Below, piece after piece: positions 1-4,981 of a stretch of DNA of 5,518 nt. The DNA lies in the NCBI GenBank assembly GCA_018897415.1, contig JAHIKR010000116.1, forward strand, positions 1 through 5,518, given 5' to 3'. Both the position numbers and the translations under genes were made by a program. The stretch is from Pseudomonadota bacterium (GTDB taxonomy: Bacteria > Desulfobacterota > Desulfobacteria > Desulfobacterales > ETH-SRB1). Position 1 is the first letter of the stretch. Every line of letters starts with the position of its first letter. The notes under the pieces are model-generated. The model worked only from the letters and a program-made list of their open reading frames with translations. It did no database searches and had not been told where the DNA came from.

Positions 1-456
1 ATAAAAACGCAGCGTTGAGTCAAGCTGTTCCGGCGCCATGAGGATTCCGACACGCCATTTCCGCAGTAAGCCTGAGGCTCGAAGGATTTCTGCGACAGGG
101 GCCAGGCTGACCAAGGCCTCAATCTGCGTGCGCTGAGTTTCTCCTCGATTTTCCTGAAGAATTTTGTAGCTGTTTATGAAGCCGGTTGCTTTTGAGTAGA
201 TTCGATCTTCCACAACCTGAAAGTTTCGGACAAGAGTGCTGGAGGTAACATATGAACCTACAACCTGCTCCAAAGCTGTACGGCGTGCATGAGTTATAGC
301 AAGCCGTTTATCCAGCGCCGGATCATTGGTTGCTGCTGATTCCCCCCAGGCTGTAACGGTCTGAACTTCAGGTGCTGATACATCGGCATACAATGTATTG
401 ATGGAATAGCAGAGCAGCAATACAATGGAGAACCCAATAAGTCTGTAAGGAATCAT
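1..456 (-). CDS. Exported protein with FlgT N-terminal-like domain (partial, 3' end outside window)
   Basis: An open frame starts with ATG at 456 and runs without a stop for 152 codons to the window edge, so the C-terminus is missing. Residues 1-24 look like a Sec signal peptide: short N-region with one Arg, hydrophobic core IVLLLC, then cleavage after LYA before Asp25. There is no lipobox. Residues about 33-127 resemble the N-terminal domain of flagellar assembly protein T and related LPP20-type proteins. The pattern is an AWGES opening, an Arg/Ala helix with ITHARRTALEQVVG (54-67), then VTSSTLVRNF, and a KATGFINSYKIL strand. Residues from about 133 (KWRVGILMAP) look like the start of a second domain. 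FlgT itself belongs to the Vibrio flagellar H ring, but this domain also occurs in non-flagellar envelope proteins and no flagellar neighbour is visible. The Shine-Dalgarno is weak (AGG about 8 bases upstream). GC is about 49%, higher than the rest of the window. The domain call is from memory of the pattern. Confidence 0.72.
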   Translation of the reverse strand, partial: MIPYRLIGFSIVLLLCYSINTLYADVSAPEVQTVTAWGESAATNDPALDKRLAITHARRTALEQVVGSYVTSSTLVRNFQVVEDRIYSKATGFINSYKILQENRGETQRTQIEALVSLAPVAEILRASGLLRKWRVGILMAPEQLDSTLRFY

Positions 457-519
457 GGAATAGCCTATGAAGTGCAAATAAAAGTTTATAAAAATCTTTT
501 TTGAAAGAGACTGCTAAAA

Positions 520-548
520 AGTATAGGGGAAAAATAATTCTGTGTCAA
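520..548 (-). promoter_or_regulatory. Sigma70-type promoter for the FlgT-like gene
   Basis: Read on the minus strand there is a perfect TTGACA (543-548), a 17-base spacer, and TATACT (520-525, five of six matches to TATAAT). Transcription would start near 513 and give a leader of roughly 57 bases before the ATG at 456. This is one of the two best-matching promoters in the window. Confidence 0.7.
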
Positions 549-651
549 TGAATAGCAAGATAACTGTGATAAAATAATAAGTTCAGAATAAGAGGTTAGA
601 ATTCTTGAGCAGCCATATATAAATTTAGTATTTTAATATACAAAATATCAT

Positions 652-681
652 TTGACAACCAGTTTTCTATCATCTTAGTAC
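652..681 (+). promoter_or_regulatory. Possible promoter for the lipoprotein gene
   Basis: TTGACA at 652-657 is a perfect -35 box, but the best -10 at the right spacing is TAGTAC (676-681, 18-base spacer), which matches only three of six positions. A better -10 (TATCAT, 668-673) is only 10 bases from the -35 box, too close to pair with it. If used, this promoter may need an activator. Confidence 0.3.
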
Positions 682-732
682 TAAAACTTAAGTTATATGG
701 CGCTTTAATCTTTCATCAAGAAAGGAAATATT

Positions 733-1620
733 ATGATTTTGAGTTATAAAAGGATATTGAACATTGCTCTCTGTATATTAGGATTGTTTGTTTTTATTCT
801 TGGGTGTGAAGAAAAGGCAACAGCTCCACAAGGTGAACTCACTGTTACAGGAAATGTTACAATTTCTGATATTAAAGAAAATTACAAGACCTTGAGTGTT
901 CAGAGTCCTGTTTTAAAAGGCACAATAGTTGAATTTAAAGATGTAACAAATTATACTTATCTGTTGCTTGAGGATTCAAGTGGCAAGGTATGGGCAGCCA
1001 TTCCAAAAACACCGGTTAAGGTTGGAGAGGAAATAGCAATTGCCAATATTGCGGTTATGAAAGATTTTCACAGTAAAACTCTTGAAAAGACCTTTGATTT
1101 GATATTGTTTGCCGTTCCTTCAGAAGGATGTCCTTTTAAGGAGTCGGAAGGTGAAATTGTTTCTGAAATGCCTTCAGGCATGATGCCCGGCAAAATGCCT
1201 CCGGCTATGATGTCCCCAGCCTCTATGCCTCATGGAGCTATGCCTGCTATGGGGGATAGCACAAAGAAATCCAAGGCGGCTCTTCAGGATATAAAAGTCA
1301 GCAAGGCTGTTGGAGGGGATGCTTATACAATAGAGGAAATTTATTCCAAAAAGGAAGAGCTGTCTCAGAAAACAATTACAGTTCGAGCGATAGTTGTGAA
1401 ATTTATGCCTCAAATTATGGGAAAGAACTGGATTCATATTCAGGATGGAACCGGCAGCACAGAAAAAGGAAATAATGATATTTCGGTGAGTACCCTTGAA
1501 ACCGCAGAAATAGGTGAAGAAGTTATAGTCAAAGGAACTTTAGGAATAGACAAAGATTTTGGAATGAGCTGCGCTTTTGGTGTACTTATTGAAGATGCTT
1601 CTGTTAATAACGTCGAGTAG
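733..1620 (+). CDS. Two-domain lipoprotein: NrfJ-like domain, Met-rich linker, OB-fold-like domain
   Basis: The N-terminus is a lipoprotein signal: charged KR, hydrophobic core, then lipobox ILGC with the lipidated Cys at 25. Glu at +2 fits outer-membrane sorting. Residues about 36-130 match the NrfJ-like pattern: GTIVEFKDVTNYTYLLLED, WAAIPKTPVKVGEE, then DFHSKTLEKTFDLILF. Residues 146-173 form a linker with nine Met among Pro, Gly and Ala. Residues about 198-292 look like an OB-fold of the family with QIMGKNWIHIQDGTG (227-241), DISVSTLE, GEEVIVKGTL and KDFG. Such proteins are often annotated as DNA-binding because of the OB-fold, but a lipoprotein would sit in the envelope, so nucleic-acid binding is unlikely. 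The Met-rich linker suggests a metal such as Cu(I); this is inference. The start is supported by AAGGA (722-726) six bases before ATG. The gene is probably monocistronic, since its neighbour converges on it 14 bases after the stop. Role unknown. Confidence 0.8.
   Translation: MILSYKRILNIALCILGLFVFILGCEEKATAPQGELTVTGNVTISDIKENYKTLSVQSPVLKGTIVEFKDVTNYTYLLLEDSSGKVWAAIPKTPVKVGEEIAIANIAVMKDFHSKTLEKTFDLILFAVPSEGCPFKESEGEIVSEMPSGMMPGKMPPAMMSPASMPHGAMPAMGDSTKKSKAALQDIKVSKAVGGDAYTIEEIYSKKEELSQKTITVRAIVVKFMPQIMGKNWIHIQDGTGSTEKGNNDISVSTLETAEIGEEVIVKGTLGIDKDFGMSCAFGVLIEDASVNNVE
1168..1251 (+). repeat. Met-Pro coding repeat (linker of the lipoprotein)
   Basis: The hexamer ATGCCT (Met-Pro) occurs four times in frame, at 1168, 1195, 1225 and 1240, with other Met codons between. 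The stretch encodes M146, M150, M151, M155, M159, M160, M165, M170 and M173 plus H167. It is an imperfect low-complexity repeat, not a clean tandem array. Confidence 0.7.
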
Positions 1621-1634
1621 TTCCTGATTATTTA

Positions 1635-2918
1635 TTATCTTTCATCAATAGGTATGTATTTTTTTTCAGGTGGTCCTACGAATATCTGTCGGGGTCTCTG
1701 GAGTTTCCAGTTAGGCGCATCCATACTTTCCTTCCACTGAGCTATCCAACCTGGCAGTCTGCCGATTGCGAACATAACCGTGAACATGTTTGTGGGGATT
1801 CCAATGGCACGCAAAATTATGCCGCTGTAAAAGTCTATGTTTGGATAAAGATTGCGTTCGATAAAATAGTCATCGTTTAAAGCGACTTCTTCAAGCTCTT
1901 TTGCGATATCAAGTAAAGGGTCATGAATATTGAGTTTTGCAAGAACCTTATCACACATTTCTTTCATTATTTTGGCGCGTGGATCATATGTCTTATAAAC
2001 GCTATGCCCAAAACCCATCAGCCTGTATGGTTCATTTTTGTCTTTTGCTTTTTCAATTATTGTTTTTATGCTATTACCACTTTCGGCAATTTCTGAAAGC
2101 ATTTCGACAACTGCCTGATTAGCACCGCCATGCAGCGGGCCCCATAGCGCTGCGATTCCGACAGAAATTGCAGCATAAAGATTAACTCTTCCGCTGCCAA
2201 CCATCCTTACTGCTGAAGTCGAGCAGTTCTGTTCATGATCGGCATGTAGAATCCAGAAAACACTTAAAGCCTGCACTATATCTTCATCTATATGATATGG
2301 CCTGACAATATTATCAAACATCATGTTAAGGAAGTTTGCACAATAAGAAAGATCTGGTCGGGGATAAATAACCATATGTCCTCTAGATATTCTATAAGAC
2401 ATTGCAGCTAAAGTTCTTATCTTGGATAGAAGCCTTGTGACTGTTATATTAATTTCTTCTTCCAAGGTCTGGAGTTCTGGATAAAAGCTTCTTAAAGCAT
2501 TAACCATCGATGATAATATACCCATGGGATGAGAAGCTCTTGGAAAATTCTGAAAAAATATCCGCATGTCCTCATGCACTAGGGACTGGTCATTTAGTAA
2601 TACTGAAAAACGGTTGAGCTCCTTCCTGGTCGGGAGAACACCATTTATCAATAGATATGCTGTTTCTTTAAAACTTGAGTATTTGGCAAGTTGTTCAATA
2701 GGGATGCCGCGATATTTCAGAATTCCCTTTTCACCATCCATATATGTAATGGAACTGCAGCAACTGCCTGTGTTGGCAAAGCCTGGATCCATTGTAATCA
2801 AACCAGTCATCTGGCGAAGATTCGAAATGTCGAAAGCCTTTTCACCTTCTGTGCCCAATATAACAGGAAGTTTATATGTTTTTCCTTGATATATAAGCTC
2901 TACATATTCTTCGGCCAT
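1635..2918 (-). CDS. gltA: Citrate synthase (Si type, hexameric GltA class)
   Basis: The enzyme condenses oxaloacetate and acetyl-CoA to citrate, the entry step of the TCA cycle, in the cytoplasm. The 427 residues equal the length of E. coli GltA and align with it end to end by eye. The catalytic residues are present: His263 in GPLHGGAN, His305 in MGFGHSVYK and Asp362 in YPNIDFYSG. Substrate-binding features are also kept: ILHADHEQN (223-231), YDPRA with Arg314, GRLPGWIAQW with Arg387, and the C-terminal RPRQ. Position 306 is Ser where the usual motif reads GFGHRVYK. The E. coli NADH-site loop Arg-His-Thr (mature 109-111) reads DQS here (110-112), and Cys206 is replaced by Val, so allosteric inhibition by NADH may differ. 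The start at 2918 is supported by AAAGGA (2928-2933) nine bases upstream and by a strong promoter. The gene is convergent with the lipoprotein gene and probably monocistronic. Confidence 0.97.
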   Translation of the reverse strand: MAEEYVELIYQGKTYKLPVILGTEGEKAFDISNLRQMTGLITMDPGFANTGSCCSSITYMDGEKGILKYRGIPIEQLAKYSSFKETAYLLINGVLPTRKELNRFSVLLNDQSLVHEDMRIFFQNFPRASHPMGILSSMVNALRSFYPELQTLEEEINITVTRLLSKIRTLAAMSYRISRGHMVIYPRPDLSYCANFLNMMFDNIVRPYHIDEDIVQALSVFWILHADHEQNCSTSAVRMVGSGRVNLYAAISVGIAALWGPLHGGANQAVVEMLSEIAESGNSIKTIIEKAKDKNEPYRLMGFGHSVYKTYDPRAKIMKEMCDKVLAKLNIHDPLLDIAKELEEVALNDDYFIERNLYPNIDFYSGIILRAIGIPTNMFTVMFAIGRLPGWIAQWKESMDAPNWKLQRPRQIFVGPPEKKYIPIDER

Positions 2919-2965
2919 GTTATTATATCCTTTATAAATTTGGTTTTTAAAGGTTAAAAAAATTA

Positions 2966-2994
2966 AATATACTATAAATAAATATTGCAGTCAA
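2966..2994 (-). promoter_or_regulatory. Sigma70-type promoter of gltA
   Basis: On the minus strand TTGACT (2989-2994) is followed by a 17-base spacer and TATATT (2966-2971), each five of six matches to consensus. The start point would be near 2959, giving a leader of about 41 bases that carries the AAAGGA ribosome binding site. Confidence 0.72.
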
Positions 2995-3014
2995 GTAACC
3001 TAAAAGACTATAAT
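2985..3014 (+). promoter_or_regulatory. Candidate promoter for the 262-residue protein gene
   Basis: A perfect TATAAT at 3009-3014 is preceded, with an 18-base spacer, by TTGCAG at 2985-2990 (three of six matches). Its -35 overlaps the gltA -35 box on the other strand, so the two promoters lie back to back and could compete or share a regulator. Transcription would start near 3021. Confidence 0.45.
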
Positions 3015-3080
3015 AAATAAAATTGTTGTTATTCCATGAATAAAGTATGTTCATTCAGTTTAGGTTAAAGGAGAAGCATT

Positions 3081-3869
3081 ATGTCCTTTAAAGAAAATTT
3101 TTTAAAAAAGATTAAAATCGACAGGATGTCAAAAGTTGTTATTAATTCTATAGGCCTTCCTGACAGCGGTAGAAAGATTGACAAAGAAACAATGCGTGAG
3201 CTTCTTGAAATGAGTCCTTATAAATTCAGACGGGAAAGGGATCTTGAGCTTTATATAAAGGAAGCTGAGGAGGGTATTGAGAAAATTTTGGTGCTTGATA
3301 ACGATCTGTCAATTTATAAAACTACTGCTGAAGATGTAGGCATGCGCAAAAGTCCCACTATAAAAGAAATGCTCAGCATCCGTAATGTTATCAAGATATT
3401 AAATGATAAAGATGTTGTTGTCAGTAAAAAGGAGGAATCCCTTAAAACAATACAAAATGAATTAATAGAAATGATAGATCTATCTTTTAATAAATCTGAT
3501 ATTGAGGAAATTGAAAAAGATGGTTTAGATACTTTGGAAAAATGGGATACAGATGGTGTGATCGAATGCCTTTCCCTGTTTGCCGAACTACTTGATTACA
3601 AGTCTCCGCCTAAAGCCATGAAAATTGTCAATCACATTGTTATTGGCTCTTTAACAAAAAAGGAGAGTGGGGAAATTATGTTTGGCCCGGTTGTTATTTA
3701 CAGCACAACCAATAACTATATTAAGCTTATTGATCAACATATTGGAAGCCTTGATAAAGAGAAGATAGAACTTATGCACAATATTGCGGTTGGAAAGGAG
3801 GAGGCTCCGTTTGAAGGGCCTTTAGTTTTTCAATACCTAAAGGAAGAGGTTTTAAAACGGAATTTTTGA
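3081..3869 (+). CDS. Hypothetical soluble protein, 262 residues
   Basis: I do not recognise this family. The frame is clearly coding: a strong Shine-Dalgarno AAAGGAG (3067-3073) lies seven bases before ATG, and a candidate promoter with a perfect -10 lies upstream. The product has no signal peptide or membrane segment, is very rich in Lys, Glu, Asp and Ile, and has a single Cys (163), so it is likely cytoplasmic. Residues about 35-70 (KETMRELLEMSPYKFRRERD onward) and 95-172 look mainly helical. A more hydrophobic, less charged segment at 180-215 contains GEIMFGPVVIYSTTNNYIKL, possibly beta. No catalytic motif, nucleotide-binding loop or metal cluster is visible. It is transcribed away from gltA and is followed by a minus-strand terminator and tRNA, so it appears to stand alone. 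Nothing in the context assigns a role. Confidence 0.8.
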   Translation: MSFKENFLKKIKIDRMSKVVINSIGLPDSGRKIDKETMRELLEMSPYKFRRERDLELYIKEAEEGIEKILVLDNDLSIYKTTAEDVGMRKSPTIKEMLSIRNVIKILNDKDVVVSKKEESLKTIQNELIEMIDLSFNKSDIEEIEKDGLDTLEKWDTDGVIECLSLFAELLDYKSPPKAMKIVNHIVIGSLTKKESGEIMFGPVVIYSTTNNYIKLIDQHIGSLDKEKIELMHNIAVGKEEAPFEGPLVFQYLKEEVLKRNF

Positions 3870-3882
3870 GTTCAAGAGCAAT

Positions 3883-3902
3883 AAAAAACGGGCAATCCCG
3901 CT
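3883..3902 (-). terminator. Rho-independent terminator of the tRNA-Pro gene
   Basis: On the minus strand a GC stem CGGG-ATTG-CCCG (3889-3900), extendable by a G-U and an A-U pair, is followed by six T (3883-3888). It lies about 20 bases past the tRNA 3' end. On the plus strand no T-run follows directly, so it would only weakly stop transcripts of the preceding plus-strand gene. Confidence 0.7.
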
Positions 3903-3921
3903 ATCATTAATTTTCTTGTGA

Positions 3922-3995
3922 TCGGGGCGAGAGGATTTGAACCTCCGACCCCTTGAACCCCATTCAAGTGCGCTTCCAGACTGCGCCACGCCCCG
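3922..3995 (-). tRNA. tRNA-Pro, anticodon GGG
   Basis: All cloverleaf arms fold: acceptor CGGGGCG with CGCCCCG, D stem GCGC with GCGC, anticodon stem CTTGA with TCAAG around the loop ATGGGGT, and T stem GGAGG with CCTCT (one G-U pair) around TTCGAAT. The anticodon is GGG, reading proline codons CCC and CCU. The discriminator is A73 and the first pair is C1-G72, both typical of bacterial tRNA-Pro. The 74-base gene does not encode CCA, because TCA follows the discriminator, so CCA must be added after transcription. Confidence 0.97.
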
Positions 3996-4005
3996 ATTTT
4001 TTCCA

Positions 4006-4034
4006 TATCTAACACTTTGAATATGCCATGTCAA
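4006..4034 (-). promoter_or_regulatory. Promoter of tRNA-Pro
   Basis: On the minus strand a perfect TTGACA (4029-4034), a 17-base spacer and TAGATA (4006-4011, three of six) lie so that transcription would begin within about ten bases of the mature tRNA 5' end. The -35 box sits inside an inverted repeat, TGCCAT (4024-4029) and ATGGCA (4038-4043) separated by eight bases. It also overlaps the possible upstream ATG of ldcA at 4028. Confidence 0.55.
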
Positions 4035-4056
4035 GAAATGGCAAACTGTTTATAAA
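4028..4056 (+). promoter_or_regulatory. Possible ldcA promoter, giving a very short leader
   Basis: ATGTCA (4028-4033, four of six) and TATAAA (4051-4056, five of six) are spaced by 17 bases. Transcription would start near 4063, only about seven bases before the ATG at 4070. That fits the absence of a Shine-Dalgarno there. The -35 would share its bases with the tRNA promoter on the other strand. Confidence 0.3.
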
Positions 4057-4069
4057 TTATCATTTTAGC

Positions 4070-4981
4070 ATGAATTCAAAAAATATACTAAGACCTGCCC
4101 GACTTAAACCTGGCGATAAGGTTGGAATCGCCGCTCCAGCTAGTCCTTTTGATATGGAGAATTATAATCTTGGTATTCATATTTTGGAATCAATGGGGTT
4201 CTATGTATCTGTTTTAGATGATATATTTGACAGAAATGGATATCTCGCCGGGCCTGATGTTCATAGGGCGAATTTGTTGAATAAGCTTTTTGCAGACAGT
4301 TCAATAAAGGCCATTATTTGCGCAAGAGGAGGATATGGCTCGATAAGAATTCTTCCATTATTGGATTATAATATCATACGGAATAATCCAAAAATATTTG
4401 TTGGATTCAGTGATGTGTCTGCAATTTTATCTGCTATATATACAAAGTGCGGCCTTGTAACATTTCACGGCCCAATGGTAACAACTATAGCTGATGCTTC
4501 TCAAAAAACAAAAGAATCAATGCTATCTACTTTTTTTTCAGACATTAAGCTTAAAATAACAATAAAAAAAGGCATTACACTTAGACATGGTTCAGCCTCA
4601 GGAATTGTTTCAGGAGGGAATCTCGCCACCTTATGCCACCTGGTGGGGACTCCTTTTGAGCCCAGTTTTAAAGATCATATTCTTTTTCTTGAAGACAGGG
4701 GGGAGGCTACATATAAAATCGACAGAATGCTCACTCAGATGAAAATGGCCGGATGTTTTGATGGCATTGCCGGCCTTGTTTTAGGATTCTTTGAAGATTG
4801 TGGTAAGATAGGTGAACTTTTTAGTGTTGTGGATGATATTTTCAAGGATGATGATATTCCTATTCTTGCTGGCTTTGACGCAGGACATGGGAGAAACAAT
4901 ATTACTATTCCGTTCGGAATTACAGCAACTCTTGATTCTGATAGGAATTTACTTTCATTTCATGAAGCGGCTACATCATAA
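4070..4981 (+). CDS. ldcA: LD-carboxypeptidase (murein tetrapeptide carboxypeptidase, peptidase S66)
   Basis: Family members remove the terminal D-alanine from the tetrapeptide of muropeptides in the cytoplasm, a step of peptidoglycan recycling. Numbered from the ATG at 4070 (303 residues, a usual family length), the protein opens with RLKPGDKVGIAAPASP. The conserved ICARGGYGSIRIL follows at about 83-95, then the nucleophile Ser114 in VGFSDVS, Glu208 in FLEDRGEATYKIDRML, and His273 in FDAGHGRNNITIPFG. These complete the Ser-Glu-His triad. There is no signal peptide, in keeping with a cytoplasmic enzyme. The frame is open to an ATG at 4028, which would add 14 residues. I prefer 4070 because family members usually start shortly before the LKPGD motif and because the extension overlaps promoter sequence. 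Neither ATG has a Shine-Dalgarno. The stop TAA is followed directly by the next gene's ATG. Confidence 0.93.
   Translation: MNSKNILRPARLKPGDKVGIAAPASPFDMENYNLGIHILESMGFYVSVLDDIFDRNGYLAGPDVHRANLLNKLFADSSIKAIICARGGYGSIRILPLLDYNIIRNNPKIFVGFSDVSAILSAIYTKCGLVTFHGPMVTTIADASQKTKESMLSTFFSDIKLKITIKKGITLRHGSASGIVSGGNLATLCHLVGTPFEPSFKDHILFLEDRGEATYKIDRMLTQMKMAGCFDGIAGLVLGFFEDCGKIGELFSVVDDIFKDDDIPILAGFDAGHGRNNITIPFGITATLDSDRNLLSFHEAATS

Larger units (their letters stand above)
457..732. other. AT-rich divergent intergenic region
   Basis: These 276 bases separate two divergent genes. They hold the minus-strand promoter at 520-548 and a weaker plus-strand candidate at 652-681. A 10-base palindrome (AACTTAAGTT) at 685-694 lies where transcription of the lipoprotein gene would begin. 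I see no small gene, RNA gene or long repeat here. Confidence 0.5.

Noticed and set aside
685..694. Palindrome AACTTAAGTT as an operator
   Set aside because: A 10-base AT-rich palindrome is expected by chance in a region of this size and composition. It is mentioned in the intergenic entry but not called as a site.
1174..1437. A minus-strand frame with a His-rich end, opposite the lipoprotein
   Set aside because: The His-rich part is just the reverse complement of the repeated ATG codons in the Met linker. The plus-strand gene has a ribosome binding site and domain matches; this frame has neither.
1600..1660. A shared bidirectional terminator between the lipoprotein gene and gltA
   Set aside because: The stops are 14 bases apart, but no GC stem with a T-run is visible on either strand. 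Termination here may be Rho-dependent or lie inside the opposing gene.
2566..2957. Plus-strand frames opposite the 5' part of gltA
   Set aside because: They lie wholly or mostly antisense to a well-conserved enzyme and show no ribosome binding site or recognisable domain.
3852..4034. A 60-codon minus-strand frame across the tRNA region
   Set aside because: Its product contains the familiar VAQSGSALEWGSRG string that results from translating a tRNA-Pro gene. It is an artefact of the tRNA and terminator sequence.
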